Assembly (NCBI RefSeq): GCF_023053635.1
Contig: NC_086173.1
Coordinates: 145,299,197 to 145,363,196, forward strand
Length of the DNA: 64,000 nucleotides
Reading direction: 5' to 3'
Origin: Elgaria multicarinata webbii
Taxonomy: Eukaryota > Chordata > Lepidosauria > Squamata > Anguidae
The notes beneath the pieces are model-generated. The model searched no databases, was not told the DNA's origin, and saw only the letters and a list, made by a program, of their open reading frames with translations. This document shows, piece after piece, positions 1 through 11,600 of this stretch. How positions within the stretch are numbered: position 1 is the first letter of the stretch; each line of letters opens with the position of its first letter. The translations under genes were made by a program, and so were the position numbers.

Positions 1-328
1 GCGGTTGATGTTTGGGGACCATGTTTGGTGCATCTGAGTGTTTCTCTGCCTGCTTAATGTATGCTTTTTTTTCTCATAACATAACATTGCCCACTAAGAG
101 CCTTTGTGATCTGGTAGGCTACCATTGGTAATATCTTCGTTCGCTCAAAACAGTTTCTATAGCTCTGTGTCCTTAGTTCTGTACATAGCTTGTAGTTCTT
201 TTCTGTTGTCTATTTAACTTATTAGGCCTCCTACTTGCTCTGGACAGATAAGACAATCATATTGTTGCATTCATATTGTGAACTTTAGAAATCACACCAT
301 TTACACTATCTTTTTTTTTCCACACCAG
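1..328 (+). other. PANK3: PANK3 intron (3' part)
   Basis: Intronic sequence ending in a pyrimidine-rich tract (311-320) and the acceptor AG at 327-328. No coding exon, RNA gene or recognisable repeat was seen in it. Confidence 0.8.
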
Positions 329-505
329 TCTAGGTGGTGGGACCTTTCTTGGCTTGTGCAGTCTACTGACTGGATGTGAAAGCTTTGAAGAAGCTCTAGA
401 AATGGCATCCAAGGGAGACAGCACACATGCTGACAAGCTAGTCCGAGATATTTATGGAGGAGACTATGAACGGTTTGGCTTGCCAGGGTGGGCAGTGGCA
501 TCTAG
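329..505 (+). CDS. PANK3: PANK3 coding exon (fourth from the end): pantothenate kinase 3
   Basis: PANK3 phosphorylates pantothenate with ATP, the first and rate-setting step of coenzyme A synthesis, and is a cytosolic homodimer inhibited by acetyl-CoA (family knowledge). This exon reads [20 protein letters not shown] and on to [16 protein letters not shown], essentially the human PANK3 sequence from about Ser212. It starts with the third base of a Ser codon after AG at 327-328 and ends with two bases of a Ser codon (AG|gtaggc). The last exon ends in GLPNFS, the PANK3 C-terminus, and not in the PANK1 or PANK2 ending, which decides the paralogue. About 159 of 370 residues lie in the window; the N-terminal part with the catalytic Glu is upstream of it. 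Confidence 0.96.
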
Positions 506-782
506 GTAGGCAAAGTAACACTAGTGGTGTGTGTGTGTGTTGTGTTAAAGCTAAAAATGCTAGATTGGAGAGGGCTATGTGAGAAAATTTGCTTTTATAC
601 CTAATAAGGAATTTTAAAATGTAACATGTTTATGATACTTTCCTAGTATTCTAGTAATTTATGAATACCTAAGAAGCAATACAGGACAGTAATCAGGTTT
701 TTGAAGTGAAAGATGAGTCAGCTGCATAGAAAAGCTGGTTTTGAATTCTATTCTCTACCTTTACGCTACAAACGATGCAATC

Positions 783-884
783 CTATGCACATTTTGACAG
801 AAGAAGTACCCAAGCTCCCAGCATCCCCGAGGTAGCATAGCTGGCTGAGGAATGCTGAGAGTTGTAGGCGTAGGATTGCACCCT
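783..884. repeat. Short palindromic MITE-like element
   Basis: The left end (GCAATCCTATGCAC) and the right end (GTAGGATTGCACC) are near inverted repeats around an imperfect palindrome. The ends resemble those of the palindromic family found at 6,760 and elsewhere here, but the middle differs. Superfamily not determined. Confidence 0.45.
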
Positions 885-1987
885 TAATCTTTGAATTGTG
901 CATTTTGGAGGTAGAAATATAATAAGCGAGACATACAGTGTGCCCCTTCCTCTTGACTAAACCATTGTAAATGACAAGGCTGCAAGTAGAGGTTTACTGT
1001 GTAGATGCACATATTCCTTTTTTTAAAAAAAGAAAAATTAATGTTACACACTTCTCTTCTTTCAACCGAACAGATTCTGGTGCTGGTTACATCAGAAAAA
1101 ACCCCAATGACCTCAATATATCTTGGCATTCTGCAATAACTGTTTATTAAAAATATTTATTTATTTATTTTTATGTAAATGCTTGCAAAATAAGCTTGGA
1201 GAAGTTTTAGGCTTCATCTGTTCAGAAACCAGCAGAAAACGGATGATAGCTATTTCAAAGTAATGGGTCTTCAGTGCCGAGAAGAACTTCCTGCCCCTTT
1301 TGTATGGAGAGTAGCCGTATTTCTATTCCTAACGTTTGTCTATCACAGTCCTTCATTCCGCATTCCGCACCCCCTTGGCAAAAATTTACAAACCTATTCA
1401 ACAAATGAATCTTGAAAGTTAAATGGTTATATGTACACAGAGATGAAACCAATCACTTGTCCTATATTCAGCTTTCCCCATACAGAACTGGGATAGATGA
1501 CTATTTATTTATCCATTCTCAGTTCTTATCCAAAGCAGGAAGGGTCCAGAGTGGCTTACAAATGTTGATAATACAAATATAAATAAAACAACAATATCTT
1601 GCTCTTGCAAAAAAGCTGTTAAAAACATGACAATAAGCTGTCGGCGTTATTAGCATTGTTTCCCCATTTGCATCTAGTGATGACGGGGGCATGAGAGGCC
1701 AGAAGGGGAACTCCTTACCATGGGGTCTAGTGTTCTTAATAAAAAAATGTATAACATAAAGGGAAGAGACTCCCTCCCCTACTCCACCCCCCTCCCAGTA
1801 CTATAGCAGCCATCAAACTAAGCTTTTTATCCTGCAACTTACTGGTCCTTTTTCTTCCGGATTCTTTGTGGGATTAAGTTTGGCAGCAAAACTAACACTT
1901 CATTCGAGACCCCACAGGAGAAGTAATAAAGACAATCAGTTTTAAGCAAACAGGGCAAACTTAAAATGCTTTTAAAACATGTTAGAA

Positions 1988-2101
1988 TGTAAGCCATATG
2001 GCAGGGTGTTTTGTATTTTGTTTTATTTTGTTCTGTACAGCACCATGAAAATTGATGGCGCTATATAAATAAATATTAATAATAATAGTAATAATAATAA
2101 T
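1988..2101 (+). mobile_element. 3' end of an L2-type LINE (family B), truncated
   Basis: The segment has the tail also seen at 4,360-4,476 and 39,050-39,197: a TGTACAGCACCATG box, a GATGGCGCTATATAAATA box and an (AAT)n tail. Only the terminal 110 bases remain, diverged from the younger copies, so this is an old 5'-truncated insertion in the PANK3 intron. Confidence 0.7.
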
Positions 2102-2199
2102 GTTTTTAATGTCTCCCCAACTTTTAAAGTAAAATTTTGCTGTACAGGAGGATAGGGGGAATAAAATTGTATAACGTTGTGGGCTTTCTTTCTTTCTAG

Positions 2200-2323
2200 T
2201 TTTGGGAATATGATCTACAAGGACAAACGGGAATCTGTCAGTAAAGAAGACCTGGCAAGAGCGACATTGGTTACTATTACCAATAACATCGGATCTATAG
2301 CTCGAATGTGTGCTGTAAATGAG
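2200..2323 (+). CDS. PANK3: PANK3 coding exon (third from the end)
   Basis: The exon begins with the last base of the Ser codon split by the preceding intron and reads [20 protein letters not shown] through [17 protein letters not shown], ending in GAG|gtaaaa. It follows AG at 2198-2199. The sequence differs from human PANK3 only slightly (D for E in IYKDKRES). It belongs to the actin-like fold of the kinase. Phase matches both neighbouring exons. Confidence 0.96.
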
Positions 2324-2666
2324 GTAAAACTTAGTTGGGAGGGAGGAGCAGAGATGTTACACAATGCCTTTTAAAATCCAGATCACAATAAAAGTGTACA
2401 AGAACTTCCTTGTGCATCTGCCAATCTCTTCACTGGGGATAACCAAACAGGTTCTTTCTCATACACTGGAACCAACTTTACCGGTTCTGTCATTTCTGTT
2501 TTACATTAAAACATTCTCTCGGTAGTATCCTGGCAAACAAAGGTAATAAGCACTAGTTAGGTTGAGGTTTTCAAAGTTTTAATTTGCAAGGAAAACTTTA
2601 TAAACTTAGCAACAGAGTTTTATAATTGGATTCAGACATAGGTCTTTGTGAGTTTGCTTAGACAAC

Positions 2667-3065
2667 ACACATTATTATTATTTATTACATTTCTATGCCA
2701 TAGCTAAAGATTAAAATCCATTAAAAATACAGTATACAAAGTTTAAAAATGCAGAAACATACAGTACATAGAGACAACATAGACCTAAAAGCAACTTTGA
2801 GCAATCAACCATAAGCATAAAACCAATCCAGGACTCAATTAAAACTCATCGTATGCTGACAGATGCCTGAGAAAAGAGAAAGGTCATGACCTGGCACCAA
2901 AAAGATAACAATGTTGGTGCCAGGCGGGCCTCATCGAAGAGATCATTCCATAGTTGGGGCCACCCCCTAGAAGGCCCACTCCCTTGTTGCCGACTTCCTA
3001 GCCTCCCTCAGAGGAGGGACCTGGAGGGGGGCCTTAGGTGCTGTCATTTGCTGCTGGTTAAAGTG
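2667..3065 (-). mobile_element. L2-like LINE 3' end (family C), minus strand
   Basis: On the minus strand about 2880-2950 reads WNDLFDEARLAPTLLSFW, the usual C-terminus of L2-type reverse transcriptase proteins. It is followed by a 3'UTR ending in a box and AATAA-type tail also seen at 26,945, 29,826, 30,379, 47,195 and 51,152. It is a 5'-truncated old copy ending about 105 bases before the miR-103 hairpin. Confidence 0.7.
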
Positions 3066-3170
3066 CTACATCTGTTTCAGAGGCACGCATGTGGGAATGT
3101 GGACCTTGTCTTGACCGACTAAACCATTATGCCAAAAGGAGGAAAAAGGATGCTCATCTGGAATATTTCT

Positions 3171-3249
3171 TGCTGCCTTCGGCTTCTTTACAGTGCTGCC
3201 TTGTTGCATATGGATCAAGCAGCATTGTACAGGGCTATGAAGGCACCGA
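3171..3249 (+). ncRNA. mir-103: microRNA miR-103 precursor hairpin
   Basis: The mature 3p arm at 3218-3240 starts AGCAGCATTGTACAGGG and has the miR-103 seed GCAGCAU; the 5p arm at 3181-3203 starts GGCTTCTTTACAGTGCTGCC. The loop (TTGCATATGGATCAA region) also matches the human mir-103a-1 precursor as I recall it. Vertebrate PANK genes are known hosts of miR-103/107, so its place in a PANK3 intron on the sense strand fits co-transcription with the host gene. The 5' and 3' ends of the precursor are approximate. Confidence 0.97.
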
Positions 3250-3592
3250 GTGCTGCTCCGTTGTGCACAGTGGTTTGGTTGCGTTGGATTCCGCCGGCTT
3301 GAACTAAATAAGAATTTTGTAATTTGACTTATCCTGGATAAGAATATAGCTGCATATGCAAATCCGTCTGCTTGAGATAAGCTCTAGTTGAATGCCTGTT
3401 GCGTTCTGTACCTGTGGTAATTCATTGGGTAGCCTACGGCTTGCTTACAACCACAAATGGTTTTCCTAGACCCTCCATTGCCCCCATCCGTCCTATTTCC
3501 ATCTGTTTAGCTACCTCTTACACTGATGGTAATCCTAAAACGACGCAGCGCAGCAGTAAAACAAAAATACAGATCGATAAAGACAGGCAGAG

Positions 3593-3611
3593 AGAGAGAG
3601 AGAGAGAGAGA
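3593..3611. repeat. (GA)n microsatellite
   Basis: A short uninterrupted GA run in the PANK3 intron. A second one lies at about 4780-4800. Confidence 0.9.
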
Positions 3612-3918
3612 TGATTAAAAGCCAGCTAGGTGAGATGCTGGAAGGCCTGGGTGAGCAGAAAGGCCCCGTGCATTGTGCTGGGAAGACAGCAAATTTGGTG
3701 CCGGGGAAGCATTCAATATTTGGGACACCCTTTTTCTGGTTGTCACCTGCCTAACATCAGATCCTGGTGGGAGGACTGAGATGATGAATGTAATATGAGG
3801 TGAACTCTAGCGGAGAGGCAGAAGTCTTGCCACATTCATATCAGGTCTGGGATGGGTCTAGCCTTTGCTCCTGCGGGTAGGAGCGCCACTTGGGGAACAC
3901 TCCTACTAGTGGAACTCA

Positions 3919-4476
3919 GGCATCTCTTCATTGGCTTCCAATTCACTTCAGAATCCAATATAAACTTCTCCTGTTAACCTTCAAAGCTTTTCACGGTCTA
4001 GCTCCTTCCTATCTCTCCTCTCTCATCTCACACTATTGCCCCGCTCGTGCTCTTCGCTCCTCTGATGCCATGTTTCTCGCCTGCCCAAGGGCCTCTACTT
4101 CCCTTGCTCGGCTTCGTCCATTTTCGTCTGCTGCCCCTTACGCCTGGAACGCTCTTCCAGAACATTTGAGAACTACAAGTTCAACCACAGCTTTTAAAGC
4201 TCAACTAAAAACTTTTCTTTTTCCTAAAGCTTTTAAAACTTGATGTTGTGCAGACTTCTACTGTTACTTTCTACTGTTAGTTTTTCCCTACCCTGTGCCT
4301 GCTTACCCTTCCCTGTACCTGTTGGCATTCTCTTCCCCTCCTTATTGTTTTACTATGATTTTATTAGATTGTAAGCCTATGCGGCAGAGTCTTGCTATTT
4401 ACTGTTTTACTCTGTACAGCACCATGTACATTGATGGTGCTATATAAATAAATAATAATAATAATAATAATAATGG
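3919..4476 (+). mobile_element. L2-type LINE (family B), young 5'-truncated copy
   Basis: It encodes the last about 108 residues of the reverse transcriptase protein ([20 protein letters not shown] to FLFPKAFKT, stop at 4241), then the 3'UTR and an (AAT)n tail. Aligned by eye with the longer copy at 37,525-39,197, it differs at about 7 of 600 positions. Homology begins near 3919, so it was 5'-truncated on insertion. The near identity implies recent activity of this family. The remaining reading frame is open, but without the catalytic part. Confidence 0.88.
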
Positions 4477-5016
4477 AAGGGGTCGGAGGCAATTTCGGGC
4501 AATTTCTTTCCCCTCTGCAGCTGCTTTGTGGCCCCTGAAAATTTGCTACGGTGAGTTGAAGGGCCAGCTGGAACAGTGTGGGGGTGATGCAGTGGGGAGG
4601 GGAAATTGGTGAAAGTTGCTTGCCCCCCACCCCCCTTTTCCACTGGATTGGGAACCATCTGTAAATGGCTCACAGGAGGTGAAGTCTGGGATCCAAGCCA
4701 TTGGCAATTTTCTAGATCCCTAGAGGATGCTCAAAATGCATAGATTAATGTAAAAATGTATAGTTACAGGTGTGTGTGTGAGAGCGAGAGAGAGAGAGAG
4801 TTTTTAAAAAATGTAAATGCCCTGCAACAAAATCTGTTGAAAGACAGTATGTGAATTATTTTATATGAATAAATGCAGAACAATTTTTTTATTCAAGCCA
4901 CATGCGCCTGGGAATATATGGGTGGGACTTACTTCTTAGTAAACATGAATTGATTGTGTTGTTCATCTTTTTCTTCCATTCCAGTGAGGAAACTTTTATT
5001 GCTCTTCTTTCCTTAG

Positions 5017-5142
5017 AAAATAAACCGCGTTGTCTTTGTTGGTAACTTTTTACGTGTGAATACGTTGTCGATGAAGCTGTTGGCATATGCACTGGATTAC
5101 TGGTCCAAAGGCCAATTGAAGGCGTTGTTCCTAGAACATGAG
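5017..5142 (+). CDS. PANK3: PANK3 coding exon (second from the end)
   Basis: Follows the acceptor TTCCTTAG and reads [20 protein letters not shown], then [20 protein letters not shown] and HE, ending in GAG|gtacgt; 42 whole codons. If the protein has 370 residues, Ala337, Tyr340 and Trp341, reported to line the ligand pocket across the dimer, are kept. The sequence is practically identical to human PANK3. Confidence 0.96.
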
Positions 5143-5170
5143 GTACGTATGACCACAGCTATTTATATAG

Positions 5171-5790
5171 ACCAGGAGTCCCCAACCTTTTTGGAACTTT
5201 GAGGGAATGTCATGGGCGCCCTCACAAAATGGTTGCCATGGAGGGGACTTCCCCATTCATAAAATGGCTCCCTGGTAGGCAAGGCTGGTCACAAAGCATG
5301 CCTTTCCCAGAAGGCAAGACTAAAAGAAAAATAATTTGCCTAAGAACCTAACTTCAAGATGGAAGTGGAATCTGAGCTCCAAAACATAAAAACGCTGTAA
5401 CTTATATGCACCAGTTGCTGGGGAACATGGGTGGGAGGGAGCTGTTGCACCGTGTCTTGCTTGCGAGTCCTTGGTCGACAGCTGGTTGGCCACTGTGTGA
5501 ACAGAGCGCTGGACTAGATGGACCCTCAGTCTGATCCACCAGGGCTCTTCTTATGTTCAGTGCTTTGAACCCAAATAAAGATGGCACTGGAGGGTAGCCC
5601 ATTATGCGGGCAGTGCTATGGGAGCTGCACATGCAGCAATAGCCCCACTGCCAGTCACAGGCTGGGAAAGGAACTTGGGATGATACCACAAGGGGGAGAG
5701 TGACTGGTGACAGAAATAGCAGGAAGGGACAGAGGGGGAAAAGAGAAGCAGAACACCTTGTAGGGGGTGTCATACAGTCCACTGAATCTT
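5171..5790 (+). mobile_element. Non-autonomous hAT-like element interrupted by a CR1
   Basis: It starts CAGGAGTCCCCAACC, a terminus of the hAT/Charlie type. Its body is the reverse complement match of 58,797-59,130 (shared GCTGGTCACAAA, CTCCAAAACA and AATAAAGATGGCAC blocks). Here the match stops at about 5403 and resumes at about 5562, with a CR1 3' end between. The right end is degraded and no target duplication was found. Confidence 0.6.
5404..5559 (+). mobile_element. CR1 LINE 3' end nested in the hAT-like element
   Basis: The sequence (GCACCAGTTGCTGGGGAAC to GGCTCTTCTTATGTTC) is the terminal part of one CR1 subfamily. Related copies occur at 31,903-32,206, 36,962-37,172 and about 60,475. 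It is strongly 5'-truncated, as usual for CR1. Confidence 0.75.
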
Positions 5791-5992
5791 TAATACAAAG
5801 CCTGGTTTAGACCTGATTCATATTATTGTCAGTATATTAACTATACTGTCAATATATTTCATCTGCCTAATTTTGAGATATGCATCAGGGAAAGACAACA
5901 GATTTTGTCATATATTTCTGTGTCTTTTGAAGAAGACTGAGTTGAATACAGTTACTGAAATTGAATTGTGCAAACTCTTCTTTTAACTACAG

Positions 5993-6043
5993 GGGTACTT
6001 TGGAGCAGTTGGTGCCCTGCTTGGATTGCCAAATTTCAGCTGA
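5993..6043 (+). CDS. PANK3: PANK3 last coding exon and stop
   Basis: After AG at 5991-5992 it reads GYFGAVGALLGLPNFS and stops at TGA 6041-6043. This C-terminus is that of PANK3. It completes the open frame from the three preceding exons without any break. Confidence 0.96.
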   Translation, partial: GYFGAVGALLGLPNFS

Positions 6044-6759
6044 AGCTCAAAGCATCACAATTCTGAATTGTTCCCTACCTTTCTGGCATTATTACAACAC
6101 TGTTTTGTTTTGTTTTAATATCAATTGGAACCAAAGTGGGGAAGGGCCACAGTCTTTCTATAAATGTCTTTAACTGTAAGAATTCTCATCTGTCTCATGG
6201 AGGCAGAATTTGAAATCTGGGTGTTTCTGTAGAAGCAGCTAGTGGTTTTCGTGGATGGCATCCTCTAACAAATACTAAATTTTCAGTTTGCAGTACAGCC
6301 TCTGAAAAATGAGCCTCTAACTCAGAATTGGGATATTTGTCTTAGCTGTTCAAACTCTGCAATGCTAATCTAAACTTGCTTCGAAAATTCCTCTTAAGGC
6401 TATTTGATCACATCTAGTTCTGCAGGTCTAATTATAGCCTTATACTCAAAAATTCATTTGAGCGATATTTTTTCATCAGCTCCAACGTTGACCCATAGCC
6501 ATATCCAAGTGCCATCTACTGAAAATAAATAAAGAAAATAAATAGGATTTTCTTTCAGAGCAAGGAGATTACAATGCATTGATGTACTTAATTCAAACTT
6601 TCCAGTATTAAGTTTCCCAAAAATTAAAAGTAAAAAAGCATCAGCAAAGACATTTTACAATTGATTTACTGTGTGATAAGCAAATGAATCCATGTATGTA
6701 CAAACTACTAACTGCATTATCAGGTTTTATTAAGCTCCGTGGTATCCTAGTTCATTTAC

Positions 6760-6850
6760 AATGCAATCCTATACGTATTTACTCAGAAGTAAGACCCACT
6801 GAGTTCAATGGGGCCTACTCCCAGGTAAGTGGGTATAGGATCGCAGCCTT
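6760..6850. mobile_element. Palindromic MITE-like element (family P)
   Basis: The left end TGCAATCCTATACG pairs with the right end TATAGGATCGCAGCC, and the middle is palindromic (CTGAGTTCAATGGGG). Copies or parts occur near 22,390, 24,217, 28,485, 41,709, 41,817, 49,541, 49,727 and 58,051. It has no coding capacity. I know the pattern as abundant in lizard genomes but do not assign a superfamily. Confidence 0.75.
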
Positions 6851-8494
6851 AATGGTTAACTGTGTAGGATTTTCAGTCAGACCTGAAAGGATTTTAAAGG
6901 GTTGACAAATACAAAAAATATCTATATCTCAGAATCACCCATTTCTATAAAAATGTGCCAGCAGGTGTGACTGAGATCATAACAGCAATAGTGTTACAGT
7001 TGTTGGATTGCCAGATCTGTTGAGATGCCTGTTATGCATCTCAACGTAAACACATTCATGAGTTGAGCAAATGGAGTGTGTGTTGACCCAAAATGTGATA
7101 TTGGGGGCAAGTTTGTGTCTTAAGCAACCATGGCAGCTTTAGAGGTTGTACTGCACAGTCAAAAAGTCCTGCGTTTATTGTACTCTGATAACTGTTCCCA
7201 ATATTGCAACAGTGTGGCCTTGAGATAAACTCCACGTATTGGGGCTACTCCTATATTTTGACTGTCTGCTGTTTCAGACTTGATTGTAAAAGTTTACAAT
7301 AGTGGCATATTAGTAGATTGCTGCAGCAAAGCTTACCGTAAGACCTCAGAAAAAAATTAATCATCTCAGAAAAGAAACTTTCTATGCACAGGGAGGGATG
7401 TATCAATGTATTCTGAAGGAATATGAAGTTCTCCAATCCATGAATTAAGTTTTCTATAGGGGAATCTACCACTCTGGTTAAGGCTCACAGAGCTCAAGAC
7501 TAGTGCTTGATTTACTTGATCAAATTGATATGATTTTGGCAGATTGATATTTTATACAGCAATATCTGTATGGATAATGTATCTCCAGATATCTAGGGTG
7601 TGTGGCTTTTGCCTTTTTTAAAAAATTCAATTTCATATAACTACATAATTTGCGTGCTCAGTAGCAGCCATTAGTATTTAACTCAAAATCATGTTGACAT
7701 CACTTGTGCTGACCACCTAAATGCTATTTTCCACTCTTAGAACTCAAACATGAGTGAACTCTTTACAGCACAAAGCAATGGCCAGAGAGTTTTAGGTATT
7801 CCACTGGTCCCCTGTTGAGGCAACGGCCAGAAAATGCAGCCCGAGCAAAGTGTCTTGTTATTGAGACCCTGTACTTGAGTATTTTGAGCCCATTGTTGTG
7901 GTTTCTAATAATGAATACAGTATAATAATGAATTCATAAATAGTCACATGGAAGTAACGGTTTGCCATTAAAAAAACTTACAGATGTCAGGCCTGTCTTT
8001 CAGTTCATATATATATATTATCAATTGTGATTAATACTTTTCAGGACATACCCTTGGCGGGATGAGAATGGTCTAGAGTAGTTCTCTGTATTGGTTGCCA
8101 TTCAAAACTGAACGTGATTAAGAGATCAGAAACACCCCTTGAAAATCTTAGTCAATCCCAGAGTCCTCCCACTGCAGAGGTTTCTGCAGAGGCTTCAACT
8201 ATGAGGTCTGAACCTCGTTGGGGGTTGGGGAAGAGCTATAATGAGGGTGTGGCAGTGGATGAGAAAGGAGAAGATGTGGATTCACTGGATTTCTGGCCCC
8301 CAATCACATCCCAAACACAGGGAAACATTTAAACCAGTGCCAGGGTTGATAAAAATGAATTCCTTCCCATTGCTTGCAACGGGAGGGGATTTTTTTGCTA
8401 AGGATCTCCAGCAGGGCTTTGGATAGATTGGACGTTCCAATATCACAGTGCTCCTTTCTTTGGGTTCCTTCCCTTCAGGATTGCTCTCTAAGAG

Positions 8495-8693
8495 AACTTC
8501 CAGATGAGGGTTTTATTGTGCAATCTTCCTGCCTCTTTCATGCAACTTTATTGTGGGGAGGGTGAAAGGGGTTTCCAGGCTTCTTCCGACTGCTTTTCTT
8601 ACCATGAAAAGAAATTTGTTAAGCAGGAAAAGGTGGAATAGCTGCTTAATGCCTTTTGATTGGTAGGGCTAGGAACCCTCCATCTGGAAGCAT
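8495..8693. mobile_element. MITE-like element with CTTCCAGAT ends
   Basis: The left end (ACTTCCAGATGAGGGTTT) and right end (AACCCTCCATCTGGAAGC) are inverted repeats. Related elements are at 43,248-43,466 (same orientation) and about 33,180-33,390. No coding sequence. It lies within the proposed PANK3 3'UTR. Confidence 0.6.
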
Positions 8694-11600
8694 CTTAAAA
8701 CAACTGGATGGCTATCATTTAGTCCCTAGGCAAATACACTTCAAGAAGACCTTTGCTATAGTACTGAGAAATACAGTATATCCCACTGCAACTGGAATAA
8801 ATAGCCCAAATACAGGTATGGAATCATCTTTTTAGTGGTTTGATCTCATGCTACAGCAACGTTAGAAAATCCAGTTCTTCATATATGGGTCATGTTGCTA
8901 GAGGTTTCTTTTAACCTATGGGAAAAGCTTCTCTGGCTTTCTTCGGGTTGGCAGAGAGCAAGGTTTGTTTGTTTTTTGCAAATATATGGATATCTAGGAT
9001 TGGTCTCAACTTTCTGGGGAGAGGGAGGAACCACTTGCTGGGTAAGAAGAGGCACATTTCCTTCTCCCCTAATTAAGGAAAGGAATAGAGGTTGTGAGTG
9101 TAGTGGCTCTTAAGTCCAGCAGTCACATGAGTGCCTTAAATGTCTTTCTGTAGTTTCAGCCACAGTTTGATATAAGACTATTCCTGGCTTTGGATAGTGG
9201 CAGATCATTGGTACCTGTAGATTAGTTTAAAATTGACCCAGATAGGCCTTTGGAAAATTAGAGATTTTCCATCATTTTTCTCATTGTAATTTTTAAATCA
9301 CATAGTTTTGAGTGCTTTTTTTATTGCAATACAATATGTAGCCCTGGGTATAATATATAGCATTTCCCCCCAAATAAGAGAACTTTTTAACTAGGTAATT
9401 TCATCTCTTAATAAGCCAAGCTATTTTCATAGTATGTAAAAACTTGCAAAAGTTTTCATTATCTATTACGTTAAGGTGCATTTGGATAAGACTTCTCATC
9501 TATAGCTTCTTCCCTCCCAGACCATAAAACTAGGGAATTAATGGACCGTATAATAGATCCCCCCCCCCCCGGCGTTCTTTTGTGTATTGTCATGCACATT
9601 TTGTTTAAAGCAATATTCCATGAAAAAGGTGGTAGTGTAAGGACCAGTTCACTTTTTCTCATTGTTTTTGTCATTTGTGTTACGCTTTCAAGTGGCTAAC
9701 GAGTCTCATGACCCTGTCAATGTGTTATACTGTCTCTGTGCCATTGAGGTTGGTTGTATGTGACCCTGCTGAATGTCACTGATTAAGTGGATTAAGACCT
9801 AATACATTGGTCTTTTCTAATTGTATTGCTGCTTAAATTTTTACTAGCAAGAGCAACTCTTGTAGCTATTCGCAAATTCTGTGTACCTTTGTATCTTTCT
9901 ATCAGCATGTGGAAAAGTTAGGCAGCCGTCTTTACTATATACTAGCAACATCTACTAAAGTTAGAAAACCTTAGGTATCTAAAGTTCAGCCAAACAGTTG
10001 ATCCAGTGTCCCTTCAACCTTTCGGAGTATTTCTTTGGACTGCCTTACACATGGTAGTAGAAAATACTTATTAAAAGTTTAGCATGTTTTAACTCTAGCA
10101 TGAGGTGGATGTACATCTTTCCCACCAGCACCACCACACATGTGCTGATACCTCTTGTGACCTCCCTGCAGCATGGTTTCATGGTGTAGAGGTGTGAGTA
10201 TGTGGATGGGAAATGTAGTCTTTATGGGACAGAAGCAGCTACATGCTAAATTTCAACGTGCACCTTCTACAGTAATGTGTAAAGCAGTCCTCCAAAGGAA
10301 GTCTCTGAATATTTTCAAGTGCTTGTACTGAGAGCAAACTTCTGTTGCTTAAACATTAATAAATTGGACTCATTTAACTTCCTAAAAACCCATGCCTCGT
10401 TGCTTTGTAAATAGTGCATTCTATCAATAAAACTCCGTGAACTGAATATCTATTAGATAAAGTAGATGACGTAACATAGAATCTTCAGTGGTAGATCAAA
10501 ATATGTTTCTAATTGGATACTTGTGTTTTTAGGAGAGAGCATTTTTGCTGCTGAAGTGAAATGACAGAATGTTGCACGGACTGGAATCATTTTTTTAAAA
10601 AGTAGAGGTTTCAGGGGTTGTGAATCGAATGCAGTATGCCATTAAAAGATTAGCACCCCTTTTCATTACTATTCCAGTGAGCTACAATAAGCGTTGATCT
10701 TAATGAACTTAACTATAAAACTTGGAGATAACAGAAATATGATACTCAATTCTTTTATTAAAAAAACGCCTGTGTTAATAAGCAGGTTGGAATAAAAGGC
10801 TTAAAATATTAGTGTCAACTTACTTTTTATGCCTTTATGAGATAATGTGAAGCTTGCAAATAGGAGCACACATATTACAAGTTTTCTGATGGGGGAGGGG
10901 CAAATAAGATGCCTTAATTCAGACGTGATCTCTACTTAATTGTTGTCAATGGAGTTAAGTCCTAGAATACATTGTGGTAGGGTATAGGTTTCCCAAATCC
11001 TAATTCCAAAGAGTGTTCGTGTTGTCAACTGTACAGTGAGATTAGGAAACCTGCAAGCAAACATTCTCCTAGGTCTGTTTCTCCCCCCCCCCCTTAATTT
11101 GTGAGTCATGGCAAGCGGACATAAAATATGCATCATGGTAAATTGTGAGTAGTCACATGAATCTGACATGCATGCAGCTGAAAATATTTGCGAAATGTAT
11201 GTTGGTCACAAATCCTAATCCTACACAAGTCACAAAGGTAAGCATCTTTTAAGAGCATTGCTGCATACTTTGTGCATGGGAATAGTAACTTCAAAAGTTG
11301 TCAATGGGGTGCCTCCATTATGTAAACACTAGAAAATACAGTGGAACTTAATACTAAGAACAGTGGCTTTGTGTTCTCTTGCCATGGAATGGTTATGCCT
11401 GCAATTTAATCCTTATCCTGCTCACTAAGACAGATAAAGTAGGCTGCTTTGATGGGATAGGAAGATGGCAGGTCAATTTAGTGACCTATTTTTGGACATA
11501 ACACTAAACCATACTTAAGTGTTTTATGATAGAGGAAAAGTGAGCATTGGATTTTTGCACTCCCACCTCCAGCAAGCTGTGAAGAGATCTGTTCCTGCTT

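Larger units (their letters stand above)
506..2199 (+). other. PANK3: PANK3 intron
   Basis: Intron between two certain PANK3 exons. It holds a short GT run near 530, a small palindromic repeat (783-884), an AT-rich stretch near 1140-1170, a SINE/LINE-tail-like piece near 1505-1570 and the 3' end of an L2-type LINE (1988-2101). The stretch at about 1825-1910 resembles one at 47,690-47,760, so both are probably copies of one undefined repeat. No exon was seen. Confidence 0.75.

Noticed and set aside
3399-3614. Small open frame ending in an Arg-Glu run
   Set aside because: The Arg-Glu run is the (GA)n microsatellite; no known protein, intronic position.
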